A stretch of DNA of 64,000 nucleotides from Lentzea alba (GTDB lineage Bacteria > Actinomycetota > Actinomycetes > Mycobacteriales > Pseudonocardiaceae): assembly GCF_011067745.1 (NCBI RefSeq), contig NZ_JAAMPJ010000004.1, forward strand, positions 1-64,000, given 5' to 3'. Position numbers and translations under genes: made by a program. The notes below the pieces were generated by a model. It was not told where the DNA came from. It was given only the letters and a program-made list of their open reading frames with translations, and searched no databases. Below are positions 33,029-42,191 of this stretch, piece by piece (the stretch's first letter is position 1; every line of letters begins with the position of its first letter).

Positions 33029-34470
33029 TTCACGCCCTCCCGCGACACTCGATAACGCAGCAGCTGCGAATCAAGCCCGCTGCCTTGGGTGAACGCACCC
33101 GTGCTGTCCAAGAATCGCCGCACTGAAGGATCCGAACTCCCGTCCAGTTGCCCAGCCACGGCAACGTAGTTTTGATCGACAGGCGGCTCGTCGCGGTGCC
33201 TCTCGTCGTACCGGTGTCCACCGATGCTGTGGTTGCCGCCGATGCTCCCGGTCTGGTTCTCGAAGGTGACCGTCGTGCGATTCGCGGTGTTCGGGTTGTC
33301 GCTGGCGTCAAGGCGCGGAACGATGTCGTTCCTGTTCTCCAGCGACAGCATCTGCACGTTGCCGGGAATGTCGATGCGACCGACCGGTGAGCCGGCGGTG
33401 ACCACGTGCGTCACGTTGTACCCGCTTGCAACCAGGTCGCTGCTCGACTGGGCGGCGACGATGCCGCCCTGGCTGTGGCCGACCAGCATCACCGGCACGC
33501 CGCTGCCCTGCGCACCGGCCTCACGCAGCGCCCTCTCGATCCCCAATTGCAGGACGGTGTTGTTCCCCGCCATGGCGTCGACGTTGACACCTGAATCGTT
33601 GGCACTCTTGGGATCCCACGGCGCGTTCCAGTCCTTGGTGCCAGGGATGTCCACGATGTAGCCGGTCACCTTGCCGTTGGCGTCCTTGATGACTCGCACA
33701 TCGAGGTTGCTGTTGTCCTGGTCACTGTTCGGGTCGTTGCGCACGTCAAGACCCAGCATGATTTCACGCAAGTTGTGCGGCCCAGGGTCAGGCAAGGGCA
33801 TCAAAGCGGTGACATGAGCGTTGCCGTCAGCGTACGTCGCGGCCAGCAGGTCCAAGGTGGTAGCCAGGTCGACGGGCACGCCGAGCGCGGACAACATGCC
33901 GGGTGACATGCCGATCAGGTTGTCGATCATGCCGGGGTGGTCGACCAGCCACTTCTGCCAGTCACCGTCGTAGTTGGCGTACACATCGGCGGCGATGGCA
34001 GTACCTGTTGCGAGTCCAGCGGCAACGACACCACCTGGCGCCGACGCGACCGCAAGGCCCGCCATCCAGCGCGAGGCGTCGAGTCCTCTAGCTGCGAGTT
34101 CGTCGGCAGCCTCGTACGCCAACTTCGTCGCGCGCAGAGCATCACCGCGCAGACCGATGGCCGCGGACGTGGCGGTGAGACCGTTAGGCCCGTCAAGCGC
34201 CATGGCCATGGCCGCCTCGAACTTCACCACACCGGACGGATTGAGCAGAGCCGAGGCCAGCACGTCCGGCTCAGCGAGAAACTTGTGCCCGGCCAACGCG
34301 GTCTTGAGCATGTCGCCGGCAACTTCATCGGTGAGAGCGCTCATAGCCACGAGGTCCTCACCCTTGGCTCGGAAACCGCCGGCACCACCACTGACCTCGA
34401 TGTCCGCGACTGGGGCGATCCCCACATCCCTTGCCGTCGGAGCGCCGGGCTCCACAGGCTCGTCACTCAT
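33025..34470 (-). CDS. Alpha/beta-hydrolase fold protein, putative ESX-associated effector
   Basis: 481 residues from ATG 34470 (GGAG upstream, overlapping the espG stop). The N-terminal half is a helical ESX-type module of about 220 residues (GFRAKGEDLVAMSALTDEV onward, with a small hydrophobic Ala/Gly-rich segment at 135-165). The C-terminal half is an alpha/beta hydrolase: YIVDIPGT, the nucleophile elbow VMLVGHSQGGIVAA (Ser333), a late Asp in NRNDIVPRLD and His in GGNHSIGGHRYDE. A lipase or esterase activity is likely. Absence of a Sec signal and linkage to WXG100 and EspG-like genes suggest export by ESX; this is inferred. Confidence 0.75.
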   Translation of the reverse strand: MSDEPVEPGAPTARDVGIAPVADIEVSGGAGGFRAKGEDLVAMSALTDEVAGDMLKTALAGHKFLAEPDVLASALLNPSGVVKFEAAMAMALDGPNGLTATSAAIGLRGDALRATKLAYEAADELAARGLDASRWMAGLAVASAPGGVVAAGLATGTAIAADVYANYDGDWQKWLVDHPGMIDNLIGMSPGMLSALGVPVDLATTLDLLAATYADGNAHVTALMPLPDPGPHNLREIMLGLDVRNDPNSDQDNSNLDVRVIKDANGKVTGYIVDIPGTKDWNAPWDPKSANDSGVNVDAMAGNNTVLQLGIERALREAGAQGSGVPVMLVGHSQGGIVAAQSSSDLVASGYNVTHVVTAGSPVGRIDIPGNVQMLSLENRNDIVPRLDASDNPNTANRTTVTFENQTGSIGGNHSIGGHRYDERHRDEPPVDQNYVAVAGQLDGSSDPSVRRFLDSTGAFTQGSGLDSQLLRYRVSREGVN

Positions 34471-35264
34471 GCCAGCGCTCCTGCCACTGCTGGGGCGACC
34501 CACGTGCCCAGATCCTCACGATCAGCCGGTTCCAGTCGCACGATTCGACGGCCTGAACCATCCGGTTCGGGATCGAGGCCGCTCCAACCACCGTCGGTGT
34601 GCACCCAGCTGACCTGAGACGCCATCCCGTTACGACCGACGACAAAACACCGCAACGCCCCGTCCGTCTCGGTCGCCACCTGTTGAGCGAGCGCCGCCTC
34701 GTCGCCGGACAGTCGCAACCTGGCAACGACAGCAGCCGGGCCGCCGGGGTCGGCATCGCGAAACAGACGGGCGGCGCCCATCTCCTGCAGCGCCGCCAGA
34801 GGCAACCGGCCACGCAACGGAGCCTGCTCCGGTCCGCCTCCGCCCAGGCGTGACTCGATCCCGGCGTTGGTGTCCTGGCTCTCGGGTGGAACCGCCCGGA
34901 TCAGCTCCCTACCCAAATCCGCCGAGGCGAACATTGACATCTCCACCGCGTTGTCACCCAACTCGAACAACGACGCACCCAACGGACCGGAGATCGCGTG
35001 CATGCTGTGCAGCCCCTTGCCGTCGATCGCCGCGACGGTGTCCAGCATGACCATCGGCAACGCCAGGATCTCCAGGTTCTTGATCACCGACCGGTGGAGC
35101 TCGCCGCCTACCCCGTCGACCACGCGCTTCTTGATCAGACCTGCCTCGGCAGGACCTATGTCCGCCGAAGGCCTCCAGGCCGGCGGCAAGTCGACACCGG
35201 TGCGTTCGACGAGGTACGCAAATTCACCGGCGGTCAGCACCAGCCTGTGCGGTGCCGAGGTCAT
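34467..35264 (-). CDS. EspG-family ESX secretion-associated protein
   Basis: 265 residues from ATG 35264 (MTSAPHRLVLTAGEFAYLVE). The opening LTAGEFAYLVERTGVDLPPAW matches the EspG-family start, and the alternating amphipathic strands with a late LEPADREDLGTWVAPAV helix fit the fold. EspG proteins are cytosolic chaperones that bind PE/PPE-type substrates before export. The gene overlaps the WXG100-like gene upstream and the hydrolase downstream, suggesting that those are its clients. Confidence 0.75.
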   Translation of the reverse strand: MTSAPHRLVLTAGEFAYLVERTGVDLPPAWRPSADIGPAEAGLIKKRVVDGVGGELHRSVIKNLEILALPMVMLDTVAAIDGKGLHSMHAISGPLGASLFELGDNAVEMSMFASADLGRELIRAVPPESQDTNAGIESRLGGGGPEQAPLRGRLPLAALQEMGAARLFRDADPGGPAAVVARLRLSGDEAALAQQVATETDGALRCFVVGRNGMASQVSWVHTDGGWSGLDPEPDGSGRRIVRLEPADREDLGTWVAPAVAGALA

Positions 35265-35779
35265 CTGGGCACCCCCTGCCCACGCAGGTACTCGCCCGCC
35301 TCCAGCCACGCCTTGTCCCCTGCGGGCGGGAGGTTGTCGGGTCCCCACTTCCAGCCGGTCCATGGCGGCTGCGGAGGTGACGGCGGCTGGCTACCGCCGA
35401 AACCCAGCACGTCGGCGACACCGTTCGCGAAGTCCCGTGCTGCCTGGTTGAACGCGTCGACCGCGCGATTGAACCGGTCGATCGCGCTGGTGAACCAGCC
35501 GACCACGGCTTCGGAGATCTTCTTGATCATCGCGATCAGCTCACGCACTTCCTGCGCGTGTCGGCGCAGCAGCGCGGCGGCCTCGGTCAGCCCGTCCGCA
35601 GCCTTCTCCAGCTGCCGCTTGTCCCCGCCGACGGTTTCCCGGCAGCGTTCTGCGGCGACTGAGTGCCATTCCATCTTGTGCGCGTCGTCGTCGAGCTTCT
35701 TGGCCCGCTCCCGCACGCCATCAGCGCGCTTCTCGATCTCGCCCGCGATCCGGTCCAGCTCGTCCGGGTTCCCGTACAT
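35261..35779 (-). CDS. WXG100-like ESX substrate with C-terminal extension
   Basis: 172 residues from ATG 35779 (MYGNPDELDRIAGEIEKRAD); a GTG at 35794 is an alternative. Two long helices (about 5-50 and 55-90) flank a WHSVAAERCRE turn that takes the place of the W-x-G motif. A helix with FTSAIDRFNRAVDAFNQAAR follows, then a Pro-rich tail with several Trp. This is a WXG100/ESAT-6-like exported protein. It starts the minus-strand ESX operon; the 246 bp up to the divergent gene at 36026 should carry both promoters. Confidence 0.65.
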   Translation of the reverse strand: MYGNPDELDRIAGEIEKRADGVRERAKKLDDDAHKMEWHSVAAERCRETVGGDKRQLEKAADGLTEAAALLRRHAQEVRELIAMIKKISEAVVGWFTSAIDRFNRAVDAFNQAARDFANGVADVLGFGGSQPPSPPQPPWTGWKWGPDNLPPAGDKAWLEAGEYLRGQGVPR

Positions 35780-36025
35780 GTCTCCGCCCCTCACTCACAG
35801 CGAGCGAATCATGACAGGTGGTGGACGCGCACGCCGTTCACCCGGAATTGCGTGCTTCTACCTATCCCCGATGCCGATGTCGACCGCGATCTACTCACGG
35901 ACCGTAGTGATCAACCCCTCAACAGGGCCAACCCGTTCTGTAACGCTCCGTAGAGCACAGGTCGACTGGCAGTATGGCTGCCGGTCACGCACCGTGGGAG
36001 CGGTGTTCGGGGAGGGAAGATCCAC

Positions 36026-36805
36026 GTGTCAGGGGAAATCGTCTGCTCGTTCGTCGAACTCGACGTGCTGGGCGTGGCGCTGAGGCGCGATGTCCGGCAG
36101 TTTCCGTTCTCGATTCCGCACTTCGCCGTCGAGGTGGAGGAGCGGCTGAGGTTGGGGCAGGCCGCGCAGGATGAGCTGATCGCACGCGGGTTGATTCGCA
36201 GGGATGACTTCGCCCCTGAGCTTGTGCAGGCGCTGAACGTGTACGCGCGTGGGCGGGTCGCCATCGCCATGCGCGGTGTCGCCGGCCAGGAACAGCATCT
36301 TGCGCTTGCGGTGATCGACGACCATGCCGGCGTGCTGGCGGCGCAGGAAGGCGAGGCGTTGCGGTTCGAACTGACAGAACCTGACTCGGTCATCCGCAGG
36401 CTCGTCGGGCTGTTGCCACCGCTGTCCCCAGGACCGGGCACCTCGGTCACCGTGACCGCCAAAGCCCCGCCGACCGCGCGGCGACGGGTCGACGAGGACT
36501 TCTCCGACTTCACGTTCACCTCGACGGTACGAGCGGCAGGACACTCGCCGGCGGCGCAACGAGCGGCTGCCGAGGACATCCTGCGACAGCCACGACTGGG
36601 TGGCGGCGACTTCCTCGTCACTGCCCGCAGCCGCAACAGCCGACAGAGCACTCCGATCACGATGAACTGGCTGGATACCCCAGCGGGCCGCTATGCCGTC
36701 CTGAACAGCACCGATCGTGACGGACGACTCCAAGCGACCTACACGCCGGCTGATCTCGCTGCACTCGACCGGCACCTGACCAACCTGGTGCGGAATGTGT
36801 CGTGA
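36026..36805 (+). CDS. EspG-family ESX secretion-associated protein
   Basis: 259 residues from GTG 36026, with GGAGGGAAG just upstream. It begins CSFVELDVLGVALRRDVRQFPFSIP, contains ALAVIDDHAGVLAAQEGEAL and PDSVIRRLVGLLP, and closes with NWLDTPAGRYAVLN and a LAALDRHLTNLVRN helix, the EspG layout. It heads a plus-strand cluster with an ESX-type small protein, a DUF3558 lipoprotein and a PPE-like protein, and so is likely the chaperone for that PPE-like substrate. Confidence 0.75.
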   Translation: MSGEIVCSFVELDVLGVALRRDVRQFPFSIPHFAVEVEERLRLGQAAQDELIARGLIRRDDFAPELVQALNVYARGRVAIAMRGVAGQEQHLALAVIDDHAGVLAAQEGEALRFELTEPDSVIRRLVGLLPPLSPGPGTSVTVTAKAPPTARRRVDEDFSDFTFTSTVRAAGHSPAAQRAAAEDILRQPRLGGGDFLVTARSRNSRQSTPITMNWLDTPAGRYAVLNSTDRDGRLQATYTPADLAALDRHLTNLVRNVS

Positions 36806-36897
36806 TGGAACCGGCGCCGCTGGTCACACGCCGGAACCGCCGGACACGGTGAGCGACGAATTGCTTACGTTGGGGCACCTGTCAGGGAGGGGCAGCA

Positions 36898-37296
36898 GTG
36901 GCTGACATCTGGTCGAGCGTGAGTGGCTTCGGCGACGCATTGAACAGCTTGAAAGCTGTCGGCGCAGCCGGCGGCTGGGCCATCAACGAGTCCGGCGGCC
37001 AAGCCTTGATCTCTGCAGCTCAGGACCTGCATGACGAGCTCACGGAACTCCTCCACCAGACGGACCAGCTCGCTGAGGAGCTACCGCTTGGCACTACGCC
37101 TGCCGCCCAGGTCTACAAGCCGTATCAAGCGACGATCGCAAGTGATCCCCATCAGGGCCTGATCATCGTTCTGCGGAAGCTCCAGGAACAGGCGCTCGAG
37201 TTCAAGACGGAGGTCGAGAAGGCAATGGCGGCCTACCAGTCTGCAGACGAAGGCAGCCAGCACGGCATCAAAAAGGCAGGCGGGCCTGCCGCATGA
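36898..37296 (+). CDS. Small ESX-associated (PE-like) protein
   Basis: 132 residues from GTG 36898 with GGGAGGGG about nine bases upstream. The protein is helical (AQDLHDELTELLHQTDQLAE, LRKLQEQALEFKTEVEKAM) with a short Ala/Gly-rich tail. Size, lack of signal peptide, and place before DUF3558 and PPE-like genes fit a PE- or WXG-type partner for the PPE protein. No diagnostic motif is present. Its stop overlaps the next ATG. Confidence 0.6.
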   Translation: MADIWSSVSGFGDALNSLKAVGAAGGWAINESGGQALISAAQDLHDELTELLHQTDQLAEELPLGTTPAAQVYKPYQATIASDPHQGLIIVLRKLQEQALEFKTEVEKAMAAYQSADEGSQHGIKKAGGPAA

Positions 37297-37847
37297 ACAC
37301 CAAAGGATTGCTTGTGACATCACGTATCGCCGTGCTCCTCGCCGCAGGCGCGCTGGCCCTCGCCGCGTGCAGTGACACGACTGGCACGGCGCGCCCGACG
37401 ACCGAGACGACGAGCACGTCGACGACCGCCGGCAGTCCAACCAGCTCAAGTGCAAGCAATGGTTCGCTTGCTGATACCGATCCCTGCACTCTGCTGACCG
37501 CTAGCGAAGCAACCGAGATCGGGACCGAGGGAACGCCAAAGCGGCAACAGGTAGGATCAGCGGACACCTGCATGTGGAAAAAGTCTGGTGCCGCGGTCTC
37601 CGTCGGCATTCGGACCAACCTCGGACTGGCACAGACGCAGGCAAGTGGGGGCCAGATCACGGACATCACTGTTGGTGGCCGAGAAGCCAAACAGGTAAGT
37701 GGTCGGTCGTCTGGAAGTTGCCTCGTCGTCCTCGGGGTGTCGTCCTCGTCGCGCGTTGACGTGACCGTCACCCCGCCTGCCTCCGGCGGCGATCCTTGTC
37801 CGCTGGCTTTGGCGTTCGCCGAGAAGGTCGAGCCGAAGTTGCCGTGA
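37293..37847 (+). CDS. DUF3558-family lipoprotein
   Basis: 184 residues. The signal peptide ends in ALALAACS, a Thr/Ser-rich linker (about 28-60) follows, then the DUF3558 domain with DPCTLLTASEATEIG, SADTCMWKK and a closing PCPLALAFAEKVEPKLP. These lipoproteins are common beside ESX-type loci in Pseudonocardiaceae; their role is unknown. The ATG overlaps the preceding stop (ATGA). Confidence 0.85.
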   Translation: MNTKGLLVTSRIAVLLAAGALALAACSDTTGTARPTTETTSTSTTAGSPTSSSASNGSLADTDPCTLLTASEATEIGTEGTPKRQQVGSADTCMWKKSGAAVSVGIRTNLGLAQTQASGGQITDITVGGREAKQVSGRSSGSCLVVLGVSSSSRVDVTVTPPASGGDPCPLALAFAEKVEPKLP

Positions 37848-37885
37848 GGCGCTTGTCCTGACTGTGGGTTGAAGGAGTGCAGGGG

Positions 37886-39352
37886 ATGAACGAGGGGCCG
37901 CGCGGTCAGTCCGGTGACGTCTATTCGCGGTACGGGCTGCAGCGTCACGGCGAAGTCCAGACCGGTCAGCAGATCCATGACCAGGTCACTGCGCTGAACC
38001 TGGCGACACATGGACCGATCATGGGCGCCTTGATGGCTGTGGTGCAGGGCAGCGGCCAGGTCGACGATCTGTTGGACGGGCAGGCCGTGAGCCTGCGCAA
38101 CCAGGGCGTGTCGGCTCGGCAGGCCCCGGCCGCTCCTGGCGTGCACTACCTCGGGATCCCGCACCGGCAGTTGCAAGAGATGATCAACGGCGGCGACCCT
38201 GGCACAGTGGGCGCGGTCGGCGACACCTACGCACAGATCGGCAACAAGCTCACCGCGTTCCAGGACCGGATCGCCCGCGCGATCGGCAACAGCGAGGCCG
38301 ACTGGAGCGGCAAGGCCGCCGACCAAGCCCGCAACGCGGTTGCTGGTCTGGGCAACAAGGCTTCAGGGGTCGGGACAGCGGCGCAGCTCGCGGGCACGCT
38401 GATCATGCAGCAGTCGCGCGCTTTGAGCACCACGAGGTCCACCATGCCAGCGCCACCGGCCACCCCATACGACCCCGCGCAGGCGAACGCTAGGCGGATG
38501 GCGATCACCGACCCGATCCTGTACGTCCAGCAGGCGGCCGCGGACATGGCCGCCTACCAGGAGCAGAAGAAGCAGCATGAGGACGCGGCGCGTGCGGTGG
38601 AGACCTACGACCGCACGGTGACGCAGACCGCTACGGCCCTGCCCGCGTTCGCGCCCGCTCCGCCCGCTCCGCCGGCACCGCAGCCCCAGCCTCAACCCGA
38701 GCCCCAGCCGCAGCCCCCGATCGGCATCGGCGATTCGAACGGCCGCGGGCTCACGCCACCGCCGCAGGTCGGCGACACGACCAACGCGGCTTGGTCAGCG
38801 CCGCCGGTCACCAACACCGGCGGGAACACCACCAACATCAGCGGATTGGGCGGTGGCCAGAACAGCCTCGGTCTGGGCGGCAACCAGATCGGCGACGGCA
38901 ACAACAACCGCGGCGGTGGACTCAACCCCGGATTCCTGCCCGGCACCGGACCCGGTGACAAGGGTGTCCGCCGGACCGGTGGGCCCGGCGGTACAGGGGC
39001 TGGCCGCGGCGGCACCGGCACAGGCACAGGCGGCGGACGCGTGCCCGGCAGTACCGGACTCGGCAATCCCAACACTGCCAAGGGATTCGGTCCCGGTGGG
39101 TCGGCTGGTGTGTTGCCCGGTGAGGGCGCGGCAGGTCGTGATGGCACGGGCGCCGGTGGCGCGGCGAGTGGCCGCGGCGGCGCGGGTGCCGGCGCGATGG
39201 GCGCCATGGGAGCCGGTGGCGCGAAGGGCAAGGGCGACGAGGATCTCGAGCGGACCACGCCGTCGTATCTGCTGGAACCGGACCCGGACGAGACCTTCGG
39301 CAGCAACGAGATGGTCGCACCGCCGGTGATCGGTGACTGGAGCGACCAGTAG
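37886..39352 (+). CDS. PPE-like ESX substrate with Pro/Gly-rich C-terminus
   Basis: 488 residues from ATG 37886 (GAAGGAG eight bases upstream; GTG 37877 is an alternative). The N-terminal ~220 residues are helical with a W-x-G turn (EADWSGKAADQARNAV). A PAPPAPPAPQPQPQPEPQPQ linker leads to about 190 residues of Gly/Asn-rich low-complexity sequence, and the protein ends in an acidic YLLEPDPDETFG tail. This is the architecture of actinobacterial PPE-like proteins that cross the ESX channel as a partner of a PE-type protein. The upstream EspG and small protein are its probable chaperone and partner. Confidence 0.75.
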   Translation: MNEGPRGQSGDVYSRYGLQRHGEVQTGQQIHDQVTALNLATHGPIMGALMAVVQGSGQVDDLLDGQAVSLRNQGVSARQAPAAPGVHYLGIPHRQLQEMINGGDPGTVGAVGDTYAQIGNKLTAFQDRIARAIGNSEADWSGKAADQARNAVAGLGNKASGVGTAAQLAGTLIMQQSRALSTTRSTMPAPPATPYDPAQANARRMAITDPILYVQQAAADMAAYQEQKKQHEDAARAVETYDRTVTQTATALPAFAPAPPAPPAPQPQPQPEPQPQPPIGIGDSNGRGLTPPPQVGDTTNAAWSAPPVTNTGGNTTNISGLGGGQNSLGLGGNQIGDGNNNRGGGLNPGFLPGTGPGDKGVRRTGGPGGTGAGRGGTGTGTGGGRVPGSTGLGNPNTAKGFGPGGSAGVLPGEGAAGRDGTGAGGAASGRGGAGAGAMGAMGAGGAKGKGDEDLERTTPSYLLEPDPDETFGSNEMVAPPVIGDWSDQ

Positions 39353-39360
39353 ATCGCCCA

Positions 39361-39483
39361 GTGTTCGGGTGGCGGCAGCGTGAGGACGGCGTCGTGGTCG
39401 GGGTGTTCCCGCACCACCGCGTCGCCTATCTACGGCACGAACTGAGCGCCCTGCAACCGAGCGCGCCCGGACCGTGCCGCTGA
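39361..39483 (+). pseudogene. N-terminal fragment of an unidentified gene fused to the integrase remnant
   Basis: GTG 39361 opens a 40-residue frame, VFGWRQREDGVVVGVFPHHR and onward through AYLRHELSALQPSA. It looks coding and resembles the start of small DUF2017-type proteins, but the likeness is weak. Coding character stops where the integrase fragment begins (about 39465), so the gene was cut at the element end. Confidence 0.3.
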
Positions 39484-39857
39484 TCGAGGAGATCCGCGAA
39501 CTAGTGGAGCGTCGTATCGCGGCGACGGACGGCACGAAGAACGCGCGGCTTTTCGTCGGCACGCGCGGTGGCCGGATCACCACGGCGGTACTGCGCGACG
39601 CGACGCACTGGGATGAGGTCGTGACCAAGATCGGATTCGACCACCTCAAGCGCCACAGCTTGCGACACACCGGCCTGACGTGGATGGCCGACGCAGGCGT
39701 ACCGATCCATCGCCTTCAGAAGATCGCCGGGCACGGCTCGATCACGACCACGCAGCGGTACCTGCACCCGCAGTACCTCGCGCTTTTCGAGGCCGCCAAT
39801 CTGCTCTCTGCACACCTCAAAGAGCCGAGCGGGAAGCCGCACCTTCGAGCCGTGTAG
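39474..39857 (+). pseudogene. Tyrosine recombinase (integrase) C-terminal fragment beside tRNA-Pro
   Basis: About 128 residues of the catalytic domain remain: LFVGTRGGRI, then LKRHSLRHTGLTWMADAG with HxLRH, IAGHGSITTTQRYLHP with the second His and nucleophile Tyr. The first catalytic Arg and the whole N-terminal arm-binding part are missing, and upstream lies an unrelated gene fragment. It reads toward the tRNA-Pro 3' end, ending 132 bp before the right attachment repeat, the place expected for the integrase of the island. As it stands it could not mobilise the island. Confidence 0.8.
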
Positions 39858-39942
39858 TCACTCGGATAGTCGCTCTGGTCCACAAATGGTCCACAAGCGA
39901 TCTTTGAAGTGGATCAATACAAGATCAACCAATGAAAGACAA

Positions 39943-39984
39943 AAGCCCGTCTGATCAGGCAATTCGCCATGATCAGACGGGCTT
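39943..39984 (-). terminator. Rho-independent terminator of tRNA-Pro
   Basis: A perfect 15-bp inverted repeat (39943-39957 and 39970-39984, arm aagcccgtctgatca) with a 12-base loop lies 11 bases past the tRNA 3' end. On the minus strand it is followed by a T-rich run (TTTTGTCTTT, overlapping the stem end). Confidence 0.85.
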
Positions 39985-39988
39985 CTAT

Positions 39989-40068
<80 letters not shown>

Positions 40069-40250
40069 GCCACACTCCCGGTTCCCCGGCGTGCAGAAAG
40101 AATCCTACAGCACCCCGAACGGAGATCAAAAACGGCCCCTCGCACGAGGGTCTAGCTGCGGAAACGCCGGAAATACGGCGGGGACCCGGCGTACGGGTCC
40201 CCGCGTCCCTCGGTCCGACCGATCCCCCGATCCTCGACCGACAGCTAGAA

Positions 40251-41366
40251 CTATGCGTTGGCCGAGGATCGGGCACCACCTCCGAAAGTCGAGTCTTGTC
40301 CGTCAACCTTCGATTTACCGGGCGGTAGGACGGCGGACACGCTGAAGCCGCCGTCCGCGCGGTACGAGGTGGTCAGGGTGCCGCCGGCCAGGCGGACTCG
40401 TTCGGACAGGCCGTGCAGGCCGGCGCCGCCTCCGTCGCCTAGCGGTGGGAGTTCGCCTGGGCCGTTCACGACCGACACGCGGACTGGGGTGGCTCGGTCC
40501 ACGGTTACCGTCACGGTGGCGCCTGGGGCGTGTTTTGTCACGTTGGTCAGGGCTTCTTGGACCACGCGGAACAGTGCTCTGGAGACTGCGGGGGAGAGGG
40601 CCGCGTCGCCCGTTTCCGACAGGGTCACGGACACGCCGGCCACGCGGGCGCGGTCGATCAGCTCCTGCAGTGACGGGTAGGAGGTGTCGGAGTTCAGCAG
40701 GCCCAGGGCGGCTCGCATTTCCGCCAGGGATTCCTTGGCCAGGGCTCGCAGGCGCAGTGCTGTCTCGCGCACGGCGGGGTCTGAGGCGGTTGCGGCCAGG
40801 GCGGCGGACTCCACGGCTATCAGGGTGGCGTGGTGGCCGACGGCGTCGTGGATTTCGCGGGCGATTCTGGCTCGTTCGGCGGCTCTTGCGGAGGTTTCCT
40901 GGGCTTCCAGTTCGGCGGCTCGGGCTCGGCGGGCCTCGTAGAGGGACTGGGTCAGGTCTTTTCGGGCGGTGACCAGGGCGCCCAGTGCGGTGGGGGCGGC
41001 GGCCAGGCCGAAGGTGAAGGCGGTGGTCAGGAGCAGAGGGCCCAGCGGGATGGACTCGGTCAGGAGGACGGTGAGGGTCGCGGCGACCGTCATGAAGACC
41101 ACCCAGAAGAGCTGGACCGGGATGGACTTCTCCTTGCGGCCCAGGCGGTACTGGGCCACCAGGGCGGGTGCCCAGCCGAGGCCGCCGGCTATGGCCGGGA
41201 TGCAGAGCAAGGAAGCCAGCCACGGCCAGCGCAGGCGGACGGGCAGGAGCAACGAGGCGGCCACGGCGGTCCACAGGGACCACGGGAACGGGCGGTCCTG
41301 GGTCAGCAGGACCACGCCCGTGGTGATGCCCACGGTGAGGATTTCGCGGTAGAGCGGCTTCACCAC
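40251..41366 (-). CDS. Sensor histidine kinase (NarL/HisKA_3 type)
   Basis: 371 residues from GTG 41366 (GTG 41363 is equally possible). There are about four to five membrane segments in the first 135 residues with almost no extracellular domain. These are followed by a cytoplasmic helix and the HisKA_3 dimerisation box AERARIAREIHDAVGHHATLI (in two pieces) with its phospho-acceptor His, then the ATPase domain with VVQEALTNVTKHA and GLHGLSERV. It overlaps the response regulator upstream and forms a two-component pair with it. The short periplasmic loops suggest sensing of membrane or intracellular signals. Confidence 0.93.
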   Translation of the reverse strand: MVKPLYREILTVGITTGVVLLTQDRPFPWSLWTAVAASLLLPVRLRWPWLASLLCIPAIAGGLGWAPALVAQYRLGRKEKSIPVQLFWVVFMTVAATLTVLLTESIPLGPLLLTTAFTFGLAAAPTALGALVTARKDLTQSLYEARRARAAELEAQETSARAAERARIAREIHDAVGHHATLIAVESAALAATASDPAVRETALRLRALAKESLAEMRAALGLLNSDTSYPSLQELIDRARVAGVSVTLSETGDAALSPAVSRALFRVVQEALTNVTKHAPGATVTVTVDRATPVRVSVVNGPGELPPLGDGGGAGLHGLSERVRLAGGTLTTSYRADGGFSVSAVLPPGKSKVDGQDSTFGGGARSSANA

Positions 41367-41992
41367 ACGCCGACCTGGTGCGCGACGAGCGCCGCCTGCA
41401 CCCGGTTTTCCACGCCCAGTTTGGTCAGGACGGTGGAGACGTAGCTCTTCACCGTCGCCTCGGACAGGCAGAGCTCCTCGGCGATCGAGTGGTTCGAACG
41501 GCCGGCGGCCACCAGTTCCAGGACCTGGCGTTCACGCGCTGACAGGGAGTCCAGTTGCCTGTTGGCGCGGAAGCCGCGCAGGCGGGGGAGCAGGCGGGCG
41601 GTGATGCGCGGGTCCAGGACGGCACCGCCTGCCGCCAGGTCGACCACGGCGCGGACCAGGGTGTCGGGTTCGGCGTCCTTCAGCAGGAAGCCCTGGGCGC
41701 CCAGGTCGAGGGCGGTGGCCACGTAGTCGTCGAGGTCGAACGTCGTCAGCACGGCGATGGCGGGCGGGGTGGCCCACTGGCGCAGCCGGCGGACCGCTTC
41801 CAGGCCGTCCACGCCGGGCATCTGCACGTCGACCAGCACCACGTCCGGTAGGTGGGCCAGCACTTGTTCGACGAGTTCGGCGCCGTCGGCGGCCTCGCCG
41901 ACCACCTCCACCCGTCCGTCGGCTTCCAAGAGGACCTTCAGGCCCCGCCGCAGCAGGGCTTCGTCGTCGGCTAGCACCACTCGTACGGCCAC
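41360..41992 (-). CDS. NarL-family response regulator
   Basis: 210 residues from GTG 41992 (GGAG just upstream); the frame continues to 42148 but without coding character. The receiver domain has the acidic pair in VVLADDEALL, the phospho-acceptor D55 in VVLVDVQMPGVDG, the Thr in VLTTFD and Lys in LLKDAEPD. The C-terminal LuxR-type helix-turn-helix is LSARERQVLELVAAGRSNHS and onward. It is the first gene of the pair. Confidence 0.94.
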   Translation of the reverse strand: MAVRVVLADDEALLRRGLKVLLEADGRVEVVGEAADGAELVEQVLAHLPDVVLVDVQMPGVDGLEAVRRLRQWATPPAIAVLTTFDLDDYVATALDLGAQGFLLKDAEPDTLVRAVVDLAAGGAVLDPRITARLLPRLRGFRANRQLDSLSARERQVLELVAAGRSNHSIAEELCLSEATVKSYVSTVLTKLGVENRVQAALVAHQVGVW

Positions 41993-42191
41993 AACTCCAA
42001 CCAACCGCACCCCATGCCAAAGGGCAACCAGATCACCCGTGTGCGCACTGCGGACGGGGGCCGCGAAAACCGGGACGTCGCAGGTCGGGGTCGTCCAGAA
42101 ACGTCCCGCGCACGTCCATGACCGGATTCGACAGTTCCCCTCGACCACTGAAGGGAGCTGGGGAGAACGAGAAAACTGATCAGCTGGGTCG

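Noticed and set aside
38641-39250. Pro/Gly-rich stretch as a tandem DNA repeat or CRISPR-like array
   Set aside because: The periodicity comes from low-complexity PPE-like protein sequence; units are irregular and no spacer pattern exists. No CRISPR array was seen anywhere in the window.
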